Assembly (NCBI GenBank): GCA_003161435.1
Contig: PMOS01000005.1
Location: 1 to 64,000 of the forward strand
Direction of reading: 5' to 3'
DNA length: 64,000 nucleotides
DNA from: Vulcanimicrobiota bacterium
Lineage (GTDB): Bacteria > Vulcanimicrobiota > Vulcanimicrobiia > Vulcanimicrobiales > Vulcanimicrobiaceae
Shown: one piece after another, positions 1-7,333 of the stretch
How positions within the stretch are numbered: position 1 is the stretch's first letter
How the letters are laid out: each line of letters begins with the position of its first letter
Made by a program: the position numbers and the translations under genes
Notes under the pieces: generated by a model
Databases searched by the model: none
The model's input: only the letters and a program-made list of their open reading frames with translations
What the model was told of the DNA's origin: nothing

Positions 1-170
1 CTGTACGACGGCTGACGTTGATACGCCGGCGACGACTGGTTGTACGACGGCTGACGATACGCCGGCGACGACTGGTTGTACGACGGCTGACGATACGCCG
101 GCGACGACGACTGGTTGTTGTATGACGGCTGACGATACGCCGGCGACGACTGGTTGTACGTCGGCCGCGC
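1..170 (-). repeat. in-frame tandem repeats encoding YNQSSPAYRQPS units
   Basis: About four copies of a 36-48 base unit (core on the plus strand gtacgacggctgacgatacg) lie inside the coding frame of the preceding protein. Each encodes a YNQSSPAYRQPS-like dodecapeptide, with one copy lengthened by NQSS/S insertions. The copies are nearly identical, so length variation by slippage or recombination is likely. The array runs off the left edge. Confidence 0.85.
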
Positions 171-1706
171 CGTGCCGCCCGCCGTGATCGTGCGCGTCCC
201 GTCGATCGCGGTAACGCCGCTGCCGCGCGTCGCGCCGAAGCGCGACCATGGGTCGTTCGATCCGCGCCCCGCCGGTGCGTAGTTCGTTTGCGCCGGAGCA
301 CGGTACGGCACCGTCGAAGCCTGCGCGCGCTGCACGTTACCCGTGTTCCCCGCGAACGAACGCTGCGTGAACGACGACCGGACCGCGAGGTTCGCGGGAG
401 CCGAACGATCGGTGAAACGCAGGTTCGCCTGTGACGGCACGACCGGCACCGCACCGCGGACGACTTGCGCCGAACGAAATTGCGTCGACGTCATCACGGA
501 CGGATGATCGAAGCGGCCTTGGACGAAGCGCTCGTGGTCCACGAACGTGGCGCCGTTGAAGAGCGCGTTGCGGTAAACGTGCGGGGCGCCCACGGCGACG
601 TCGACCGTCCTGTTGTTGAAGCCGCGGCCCCACCAGGGATGGAACGGCTCGAACGGCGCGAGTGGAACCCAGCCGATGTTGCCGAAACCGATGCCGATTC
701 CGCCGCCTCCGCCGAAGCCGACGAAAGCGACCAGCGCGGGTTGCCACAGGGCGACGGCGGCGCGCGGCCCGGGATACCAAGCCCAGCCGTAGGACGCGCT
801 GTGAAACCAGCGACCGTAGTGATATGGGGCCCAGCCCCACGGCTCGGCTCCGACCCACGTCCAACCGTAGGAACCTTCAAACACCCAGCGGCCGTCGCGG
901 TACGGCGCCCAGTCGGCGCCGACGTTCGAAGGCACCCACACCTGGCCGTACGCGTTGTCGGGGACCCAGCGCCCGCTGGCGTCGAGATCGGCGACGCCTT
1001 GCACGCCGGGGCTCACGTACGCGCTCGAGGTGGAAGCGAGGCCGCGCATCTCTTGACCGTCGCGGTCACGATTGAAGTTGTCGAAATCGTCGACCGCGAC
1101 GGCTTCGACGGTCTGCACGGACGGGCTGGAAGCCGGTCCCTGCGCGAGCAGGGCGCTGCCCTCGGTGACGACCTGATTACCCTGCGGCATCACCACTTCG
1201 GCCCGGCCCGACCGCACGGTGAGCAGCGTGTGCCCATCGGGGTCCACCGTGACCCGATAACTCCCGGTGTCGAGCGGGTGAATCGAGACGGACGGCGTGT
1301 CGATGTCGTTCTCACCGTCGGTTCCCTGCAGCAGGCGCAGCTCGATCGTGCCTTGCGCGAGCTGGACTTGGCGATTACCGGGATCGAGACGCGTAAACCG
1401 CATCTGCACGTTGTCGCCCAAGCGCACGGTCGACGCACCGTCGAACTGCACTTCGGCATGCGAAGCGTCACCGGTCGTGACGTAGTCCTCCGCCAACACC
1501 GGCGCGTTGACCGCCGCGTCGATCGGCGCGGAAGAGTCGCCGCGCTGCACCGCGACCGACCCATCGATGAGGCTGATCCGCGCGACGCCGACACCGCCTT
1601 GGTCGTCGCCGTCCGCGCGCGCGGCGAGCGGCGCCGCGAGGGGAAGGGAGAAAGCGGCCACCGCGATGAGCAGCGCTGTCGGTCGCCGGGAGAACAATGA
1701 ATGCAT
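1..1706 (-). CDS. exported FecR/DUF6600-type protein with repeat tail (partial, 3' end outside window)
   Basis: The frame stays open from ATG at 1706 to the left edge, so the C-terminus is missing. An SD-like CCGGAGCGG lies just upstream of the ATG. Residues 1-32 look like a signal peptide ending near AARAD. Residues about 40-200 resemble a FecR-type beta domain (SLIDGSVAVQRGD, RLGDNVQMRFTRLD). Residues about 245-370 carry Trp/Tyr/Gly-rich units (YGWTWVGAEPWGWAPYHYGR) typical of DUF6600 proteins, followed by a Gly-rich stretch. The C-terminus is low-complexity Gln/Ser/Tyr/Pro repeats. Its function is unknown; an envelope or surface role is inferred from the export signal and composition. It is divergent from the exported protein at 1855. 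Confidence 0.75.
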   Translation of the reverse strand, partial: MHSLFSRRPTALLIAVAAFSLPLAAPLAARADGDDQGGVGVARISLIDGSVAVQRGDSSAPIDAAVNAPVLAEDYVTTGDASHAEVQFDGASTVRLGDNVQMRFTRLDPGNRQVQLAQGTIELRLLQGTDGENDIDTPSVSIHPLDTGSYRVTVDPDGHTLLTVRSGRAEVVMPQGNQVVTEGSALLAQGPASSPSVQTVEAVAVDDFDNFNRDRDGQEMRGLASTSSAYVSPGVQGVADLDASGRWVPDNAYGQVWVPSNVGADWAPYRDGRWVFEGSYGWTWVGAEPWGWAPYHYGRWFHSASYGWAWYPGPRAAVALWQPALVAFVGFGGGGGIGIGFGNIGWVPLAPFEPFHPWWGRGFNNRTVDVAVGAPHVYRNALFNGATFVDHERFVQGRFDHPSVMTSTQFRSAQVVRGAVPVVPSQANLRFTDRSAPANLAVRSSFTQRSFAGNTGNVQRAQASTVPYRAPAQTNYAPAGRGSNDPWSRFGATRGSGVTAIDGTRTITAGGTARPTYNQSSPAYRQPSYNNQSSSPAYRQPSYNQSSPAYRQPSYNQSSPAYQRQPSY

Positions 1707-1799
1707 GAACCGCTCCGGATGAAGGGATAGGCTGAGTGTAGAACGCCGGGACACCGAGCGGAAGTTCTTCCGGCGGTTGCCTTAGCGTACTTTAATCCG

Positions 1800-1826
1800 A
1801 GCCCAATCATGTTATCATGTTGGGCT
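1800..1826. promoter_or_regulatory. inverted repeat between divergent genes
   Basis: Arms AGCCCAA(T)CATG and CATGTTGGGCT surround TTAT, so the stem is 11 bp with one bulged T. It sits 29 bases before the ATG at 1855, in the only intergenic space between two divergent exported-protein genes. It could be an operator dyad or an mRNA hairpin. No U-run follows on either strand, so it does not look like an intrinsic terminator. Confidence 0.45.
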
Positions 1827-1854
1827 GTCGATACTTTGAGCGAGGAGACCTCAC

Positions 1855-2382
1855 ATGGTGAACCTTCGTCTCGCCGTACTGGCGCTTGCCTTTGCCCTGC
1901 CGGCCGCTCCCGTTTGTGCCCAGGGTCTTTCGTCGTTGGCGCCGGCCGACGAGTACTTCGGTCACTATCGTCTCAGCGTGCTCGGGATCGCGAATTCGAT
2001 TCGCGACTCCGGGAACCGGATCGACGAGGGTAACGTCGGGTCGACGCTCGACGGGCCGCTTATGTTCGCTACCGACGCGATACGAGCGTGGGAGAAGCAG
2101 TATCCGCGCGATCCGTGGATCGCCCGCGATCTGTTCGCGATGCAGGTCGTCTACCTGCGCGTGCGGAGTCCGCGCGGTCTCGACCTGGCCCGCTCGACCG
2201 AGGCCTGGCTGGTCGCCGACTATCCGAACACGCGCGAGGCCACCGACGCTCAGATCGCCCTGGCCGACGCGACCTCCGGGGACGAGTTCCGCCCGACCGG
2301 CTACGCCGTGCTCCGCTCGAGCGGCGGCGGCGAGGCCTGGGAGCGCTTCGCAGCGCTCAGAGCGCCGCTCCCGCCCCATTAG
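1855..2382 (+). CDS. small exported protein, unknown function
   Basis: This 175-residue protein has a clear N-terminal signal peptide (hydrophobic residues 4-20, Ala-rich cleavage site near VCAQG). The ATG at 1855 has a good SD (GAGGAGA, 6-base spacing). The mature part is soluble, helix-rich and acidic, with no motif I can assign (for example WEKQYPRDPWIARDLF). Its stop at 2380-2382 directly abuts the stop of the convergent phaC. I do not recognise a family; a periplasmic protein is the most that can be said. Confidence 0.75.
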   Translation: MVNLRLAVLALAFALPAAPVCAQGLSSLAPADEYFGHYRLSVLGIANSIRDSGNRIDEGNVGSTLDGPLMFATDAIRAWEKQYPRDPWIARDLFAMQVVYLRVRSPRGLDLARSTEAWLVADYPNTREATDAQIALADATSGDEFRPTGYAVLRSSGGGEAWERFAALRAPLPPH

Positions 2383-4062
2383 TCACGAGCGTTCTAGGAC
2401 GTAGGTTCCGGGCGCGTCCGCGAGCGGCGCGTAGCGGTGGCTGCCGGTGGCGGCGGGCGCGTCGACTTGCTCGGGTGAGCGCTCCGCGAGCCACGCCGTC
2501 CAATCAGGCCACCACGAGCCTTCGTGTTTGGGCGCGGCGGCAAGCCACGCGTCGGGGTCGGACGGGTTGGGCGTCCCGGGCGCCGCACCCCACCAGACCG
2601 CCTTCTTCTTCGCGGGCGGGCTGATGATGCCGGCGATGTGGCCGGACGCGCCCAGCCGGAAGGTCGTCGCACCGCCGAGCAGCCGGGTCATCGCATAGAC
2701 CGAGCGCCACGGCGCGATGTGGTCTTCCTGGGTCGCCACGCAATAGGTGTCCAGCTCGATCCGGCGCAGGTCGATCGGCACGCCGTCGACCTCGAGCGCA
2801 TCGGGCTTGACGAGGTTGTTCGCGACGTACATCTGGCGCAGGTAGTACGAGTGCGTCGCGCGCGGAATGCGCGTCGCATCGCTGTTCCAGTAGAGCAGAT
2901 CGAAGGCGGGCGCGTCCTTGCCGAGCAGATAGCGGTTGACCGCAACCCCCCAGATCAGGTCGTTGGCGCGCAGCATGTTGAACGTGTCGCCCATCTCGCG
3001 TCCACCGAGCACGCCCGCTTCGTTCATGCGCTGCTCGATCGACTCCAGCGCTTCCTCGGTGAGAAACGCCATCACCTCGCCGGGATCGCTGAAATCGACC
3101 AGCGCGGCGAAGAACGTCGCGCTGTTGACCAGCCGGCTGCCGGTGCGCGCGAGATAGGCCAGCGCCGTTGCGAGCAGCGTGCCGCCGATGCAATAGCCGA
3201 TCGCGTCGACATCGGCGCTGCCCGCGATCTCTGCGGCGACGGTTGCCGCGGCGACCGGGCCGAGCTTCAGATAGTCGGCCCAGGTCATGTCGGCGAGCGA
3301 TGCGTCCGGGTTGCGCCACGAAACCACGAACGTATTGCGCCCAGCGTCGGTCGCGTACTTCACGAAGCTGTTCGCCGGCTGTAGATCGAGGATGTAGAAC
3401 TTGTTGATCCACGGCGGGACGATGACCAGCGGACGTGCATAGACACGCGCCTGCGTGGGCGCGTACTGGATCAGCTCGATCAGCGCGTTGCGGAAGACCA
3501 CCTTGCCCGGCGTCGTCGCGACGTTCGTCCCGACCTCGAACGCCGACTCGTCGACCAGCGCCGGACGTCCCGCGTTGTCGCGCGCGTCTTCGAGCGCGTT
3601 CTCCATGCCGCGCCGGAAATTTGCGCCGCCGCTGCGCAGCGTCTCTTCGAGCACGTCGGGGTTGAACCACGGCACGTTGGTCGGGCTCATCGCGTCGGTG
3701 AATTGCTTGGCGAAGAACTTCACCCGCCGGCGCGTCGCCTCGTCGATGCCTTCGGCCTGGTCGATCGAGTCGAGCACCGCTTTGGCGGACAGCAGATAGG
3801 CTTGTTTGAGGGCCGAGAAGTATGGGTTCGACGCCCAAGCGGCGTTGGCGAATCGGCGATCGCCCGGCTGCGGTTCGATGATTGCTGCGCTCGGTCGATC
3901 GCTCGCGAGCGCCGTCGCTTCGCCGGCCGCGACGTCGGTGAAGGCCTTGGCGAATTCGGCCTGCGCCTCGAGCAGCGCGCCGGGCGAGGTCATCATCGCG
4001 CGCCAGACGTCCATCGACATCGCGCCGACACCGAGCGGATCGAACGGGTTCTTGGAGCTCAT
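2383..4062 (-). CDS. phaC: class I poly(3-hydroxyalkanoate) synthase PhaC
   Basis: This enzyme polymerises (R)-3-hydroxyacyl-CoA, typically 3-hydroxybutyryl-CoA, into storage polyester on granules. The lipase-like box GYCIGG (about residues 289-294) holds the nucleophilic Cys. The acid and base of the triad appear in ATQEDHIAPW and GASGHIAGIISPP near the C-terminus. An N-terminal PhaC_N-type region precedes the alpha/beta hydrolase core. About 559 residues is slightly short for class I (around 590). I chose ATG 4062 (MSSKNPFDPL); an upstream GTG at 4086 would add eight residues, and neither has a strong SD. No phaA, phaB, phaP or phaR lies adjacent, but a 3-hydroxybutyrate dehydrogenase is at 43145. 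Confidence 0.93.
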   Translation of the reverse strand: MSSKNPFDPLGVGAMSMDVWRAMMTSPGALLEAQAEFAKAFTDVAAGEATALASDRPSAAIIEPQPGDRRFANAAWASNPYFSALKQAYLLSAKAVLDSIDQAEGIDEATRRRVKFFAKQFTDAMSPTNVPWFNPDVLEETLRSGGANFRRGMENALEDARDNAGRPALVDESAFEVGTNVATTPGKVVFRNALIELIQYAPTQARVYARPLVIVPPWINKFYILDLQPANSFVKYATDAGRNTFVVSWRNPDASLADMTWADYLKLGPVAAATVAAEIAGSADVDAIGYCIGGTLLATALAYLARTGSRLVNSATFFAALVDFSDPGEVMAFLTEEALESIEQRMNEAGVLGGREMGDTFNMLRANDLIWGVAVNRYLLGKDAPAFDLLYWNSDATRIPRATHSYYLRQMYVANNLVKPDALEVDGVPIDLRRIELDTYCVATQEDHIAPWRSVYAMTRLLGGATTFRLGASGHIAGIISPPAKKKAVWWGAAPGTPNPSDPDAWLAAAPKHEGSWWPDWTAWLAERSPEQVDAPAATGSHRYAPLADAPGTYVLERS

Positions 4063-4153
4063 CGGGGCGTGGGAGCTTCGCGGCACGGGGCACGGCGCCC
4101 CCGGAGGCCACCGCTTTCACACTTTTTTCATGGCCAGAGCGAAGCTGATAGAC

Positions 4154-5251
4154 ATGACTACGCATGTATTTCGCGCGGCCGCCGGCGCACTCGTTGCGAT
4201 GCTGGCGACGGGTTGCAGCGGCGGAGGTGCCTCCGCCCCTCACGTCAACACCGGAACCGCGTTCCCGGCGATCCTTTCGAGCCTGCACACGCAAACGACG
4301 ATCGGGTCGACCGTCGATCCCGGGCCGGGTACCGGCGCCGGCGACCAAAACCCCTACGGTCTGGCGATCGCGCCCGTGAGCGCGGGCAAGATCACCGCGG
4401 GCGACCTCGTCGTCTGCAACTTCAACGACGCCGCCAACGTGCAAGGCAACGGCACCACCATCGTCGTCCTTCACCCGACGCCCGGCGCGACGCCGGTGCG
4501 CGTCGCTCAGAGTCCGTCGCTGAAGGGTTGCGACGCGCTCACGCTGGACGGCACCGACGCTATCTACACGGCCGACTTCGTTGCCAACGACGCGCCGATC
4601 TTCGCGCCGACCGGAGCGCTCACTTCGGCCAACGGCAACGCCGCCTGGTCCGGGCCGTTCGGGGCGATCTTCAGCCCCACCGCGAGCCCGATCGGCAGCG
4701 CATCGGTCTTCGAGTCCAACGCGACGAGCGGGACCGTGAGCCGCATGGACGTCGTGGGCGGCGCCGTCGCGAGCGTCGAGACGATCGCCACCGGCTTCAC
4801 GCCGAATACCGGCGTGCCGGGCAGTATCGCCGGACCCTCGGGGCTCACCTACGATCCGAGCTCCGACCAGCTGTACGTGGTCGACGGCGGCGCGAATCGC
4901 CTGGTCGCGTTCACCCACGCCTCCTCGATCCCCGCCAATGGGATCGTCGTCGGAACGGCGGGTTTCACCGGACCTTCGGCGGCCAACGCCCGCATCGTTT
5001 CGGCGAACGCCGCGTTCAACGCACCGGTGAGCGCAGCGCTGCTGGTGAACGGCGACGTCATCGTCGGCAACACGGGCAACAACAATATGCTCGAGTTCAC
5101 GCCGGCCGGCGTCCTCGCCGCGACCAAGAACGTCGATTCCGGCAATCCGGGCGCGATCTTCGGAATCGTCGCGACCGGAACGACGCCGGCCAACCAGAAG
5201 ATCTATTTCGACGACGACAACGCGAACGCGGTCGTGCTGATATCGCAGTGA
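4154..5251 (+). CDS. putative lipoprotein with NHL/beta-propeller-like repeats
   Basis: The product of about 365 residues begins with a short lipoprotein signal, hydrophobic residues then the lipobox LATGC (Cys about residue 21) followed by SGGG. The body has repeated blocks such as GPSGLTYDPSSDQLYVVDGG and LVNGDVIVGNTGNNNMLEFTPAG, as in NHL or SMP-30-like propellers. It is probably an envelope-anchored binding or scaffold protein; no catalytic motif was found. ATG 4154 puts the lipobox at the normal distance, and a start at 4130 (MARAKLID) is possible. The frame is open further upstream, but that part is antisense to phaC. Confidence 0.75.
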   Translation: MTTHVFRAAAGALVAMLATGCSGGGASAPHVNTGTAFPAILSSLHTQTTIGSTVDPGPGTGAGDQNPYGLAIAPVSAGKITAGDLVVCNFNDAANVQGNGTTIVVLHPTPGATPVRVAQSPSLKGCDALTLDGTDAIYTADFVANDAPIFAPTGALTSANGNAAWSGPFGAIFSPTASPIGSASVFESNATSGTVSRMDVVGGAVASVETIATGFTPNTGVPGSIAGPSGLTYDPSSDQLYVVDGGANRLVAFTHASSIPANGIVVGTAGFTGPSAANARIVSANAAFNAPVSAALLVNGDVIVGNTGNNNMLEFTPAGVLAATKNVDSGNPGAIFGIVATGTTPANQKIYFDDDNANAVVLISQ

Positions 5252-5256
5252 TCTCT

Positions 5257-5270
5257 CCGTAGTTCTACGG
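5257..5270 (+). terminator. short perfect hairpin after the lipoprotein gene
   Basis: CCGTAG-TT-CTACGG begins five bases after the lipoprotein stop. The stem is 6 bp with a 2-base loop and no U-run follows. It may be a weak terminator or a processing hairpin separating the lipoprotein gene from the operon starting at 5307. Confidence 0.3.
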
Positions 5271-5306
5271 ACGCCGAAAGGGTGGCCCGGCCGCTACCGT
5301 GGGTGC

Positions 5307-6428
5307 ATGGAGCGGATCAGGCATCTTCCCTCGCCGCCGGCGCCGGCCGGCGGTGACGACGACGACCCGGCGACCTACGAGCGAAACGTCGAGAACTTCA
5401 TCGGAACGGTGCGCGTCCCGGTCGGGCTCGCCGGGCCGCTGAGGATCGACGGCGGAGCCGCCGGCGGCACGTATTTCGTGCCGCTCGCGACGACCGAAGC
5501 GGCACTGGTCGCCTCGTACAGCCGCGGCGCACAGCTGATCACCCGCGCCGGCGGTTGCACGGCGCGCGTGCTCGACGCGCGGATGCGCCGCGCCCCGGTG
5601 CTCGTCTTCGACGACCTGCGCGCGACGATGCTCGCCGCGGCGTGGGTGCGCGCGAACGTCGAGCGCCTGCGCACCGTGGCCGAAGCGACCTCGCACCATG
5701 CCAAGCTGCTGGCGATCGAGACGGCGATCGAGGGCAACCACCTGTACCTCGATTGCGCGTACGAGACGGGTGAAGCGGCCGGTCAGAACATGGTGACGTT
5801 CGCGACCGCGGCCTTGTGCGCCGAGTTTGTCGCCGGCGCACCGGTTCGACCCCGCTCGTACGCCGTCGAGTCGAACGCCTCGGGCGACAAGAAGGCCACG
5901 GCGCAGGCGCTGACGGCGACGCGCGGCCGGCGCGTCTGCGCGGAGGTGACGATCCCCGCCGCGCTGCTCGAGGCGCGGCTCCGCGTGACGCCCGAGATGC
6001 TGGCCGCGTACTGGCGGGTCGGGGCGGTCGCGGCGACGATGACCGGGACGATCGGGATGCAGGGGATGTACGCGAACGCGCTCGCGGCGTTCTACCTCGC
6101 GACCGGTCAGGACGTCGCATGCGTCGCCGAATCGGCGGTGGGGATCACGCGGCTCGAGGTGGCGCACGACGGCGCGCTCTACGCCTGCGTGACGATGCCC
6201 AACATCGTCGTCGCCACCGTCGGCGGCGGCACGGGCTTGCCGACGCAGCGCGCCGCGACGCGCATGCTGGCGCGCGACGGTGTGCCGCCGACCGCCGACG
6301 CGCTGGCCGAGATCGTCGCCGCCGTCACGCTGGCCGGCGAGATCTCGCTGACCGCATCGTTGTGCGCGCACGAGTTCTCGGCCGCGCACCAGCGCTTCGC
6401 GCGCCGCGGCCCAGGGATCCCGGCATGA
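5307..6428 (+). CDS. HMG-CoA reductase, class I-like
   Basis: This enzyme should reduce 3-hydroxy-3-methylglutaryl-CoA to mevalonate with NAD(P)H. Family landmarks appear in order: ENFIGTVRVPVGLAGPL (about 30-45), ATTEAALVAS with the catalytic Glu (about 61-70), EAAGQNMV, SGDKKAT with the catalytic Lys (about 192-198), MPNIVVATVGGGTGLPTQ (about 297-314), and a C-terminal His in AAHQRFAR (about 360). At 373 residues it is the catalytic domain alone, with no membrane anchor. It is the first gene of an eight-gene operon, and its TGA overlaps the next ATG (ATGA, 6425-6428). No SD precedes ATG 5307. No other mevalonate-pathway gene is in the window, so the true substrate is not proven. Confidence 0.88.
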   Translation: MERIRHLPSPPAPAGGDDDDPATYERNVENFIGTVRVPVGLAGPLRIDGGAAGGTYFVPLATTEAALVASYSRGAQLITRAGGCTARVLDARMRRAPVLVFDDLRATMLAAAWVRANVERLRTVAEATSHHAKLLAIETAIEGNHLYLDCAYETGEAAGQNMVTFATAALCAEFVAGAPVRPRSYAVESNASGDKKATAQALTATRGRRVCAEVTIPAALLEARLRVTPEMLAAYWRVGAVAATMTGTIGMQGMYANALAAFYLATGQDVACVAESAVGITRLEVAHDGALYACVTMPNIVVATVGGGTGLPTQRAATRMLARDGVPPTADALAEIVAAVTLAGEISLTASLCAHEFSAAHQRFARRGPGIPA

Positions 6429-7333
6429 ACCGCTGGCTCGTCTACGCGCGCGAGCGCTTCCCGCTCGCGCAGAACGGCGCGCTGATCGCGGCGTTCAGCG
6501 CGTCGGCGATCGCGTTCTCCGCGCTCGTCCGCGGCGCCGGTCACTTCCCCGCGTGGTATCTCGTCGCAGCAGGCTTCGCATCGTCGTTTCTGATGTTCGC
6601 GCTGCTGCGCATCGCCGACGAGTTCAAGGACGCCGGCGACGACGCGCGCTGGCGCCCCTACCGGCCCGTACCGCGTGGCCTGGTGACGCTGCGCCAGCTC
6701 GCGTTCGCCGGCGCGATGTGCATGGGGCTGCAACTCGCGATCGCGCTGGCGGTGAACGTGCGGCTCGTCCCCGAGCTTTTCATCGTGTGGGCGTGGTTCG
6801 GGTTGATGAGCGCGGAGTTCTTCGCGCGCGGCTGGCTGCGCGCGCATCCGGTCGTCTATATCGCGTCGCACATGCTGATCGTCCCGCTGATCGACTGGTA
6901 CGTCTCGTCGTTCGACTGGCTGGTGGCGGGTGTTCCCGCGCCCAGCGCGCTGGGCTGGTTCCTGGCCGTGACGTTCCTCAACGGGCTCGTCGTCGAAGTG
7001 GGGCGCAAGATTCGCGCGCCGCAAGACGAGGAACCCGGTGTCGAGACGTACACCGCGCTGTGGGGCCGCCGCGGCGCGATGCTGGTGTGGGGCGGCGCGA
7101 TCGCCTGCAACGTCGCGCTGGCAACGATCGCTGCCGCGCATATCGGTTTTGCGCGTGTCGACCTCGCGATCTTCGGAGCGCTCGCGCTCGGCGCGGCAGC
7201 GTGCGGCGTCATGTTTCTGCGATCGCGGCGCGCCGGCAGCGGCCGTCGCATCGAGCAGATGACCGGCGCTTGGACGCTCGGATCGTACCTCTTCCTCGGC
7301 ATCGTTCCGCTCGGAGTACACGTGCTGCAATGA
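6425..7333 (+). CDS. UbiA-like membrane prenyltransferase
   Basis: This 302-residue protein is almost entirely hydrophobic, with about 8-9 membrane segments. It has a first acidic motif ADEFKDAGDD (about 62-71) followed by RPVPRG, matching the Asp-rich Mg-prenyl-diphosphate site of the UbiA superfamily (NDxxDxxxD..RP). A weaker second site is RKIRAPQDEEPG (about 198-209). UbiA enzymes join a polyprenyl chain to an acceptor inside the membrane. The acceptor here is unknown, though the flanking HMG-CoA reductase and lipid-alcohol kinase suggest an isoprenoid product. It overlaps both neighbours by ATGA. Confidence 0.75.
   Translation: MNRWLVYARERFPLAQNGALIAAFSASAIAFSALVRGAGHFPAWYLVAAGFASSFLMFALLRIADEFKDAGDDARWRPYRPVPRGLVTLRQLAFAGAMCMGLQLAIALAVNVRLVPELFIVWAWFGLMSAEFFARGWLRAHPVVYIASHMLIVPLIDWYVSSFDWLVAGVPAPSALGWFLAVTFLNGLVVEVGRKIRAPQDEEPGVETYTALWGRRGAMLVWGGAIACNVALATIAAAHIGFARVDLAIFGALALGAAACGVMFLRSRRAGSGRRIEQMTGAWTLGSYLFLGIVPLGVHVLQ

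Noticed and set aside
1-170. Tandem repeats at the left edge as a possible CRISPR array
   Set aside because: The repeats are in frame, encode a Gln/Ser/Tyr/Pro peptide, lack unique spacers and vary by 3-12 bases.
465-1700. 411-codon plus-strand ORF
   Set aside because: It is antisense to the exported FecR/DUF6600 gene, Arg-rich, and shows no domain or start signal.
2504-4918. 804-codon minus-strand ORF
   Set aside because: It is a frame-shifted shadow of phaC and antisense to the lipoprotein gene; Arg-rich, no signature.
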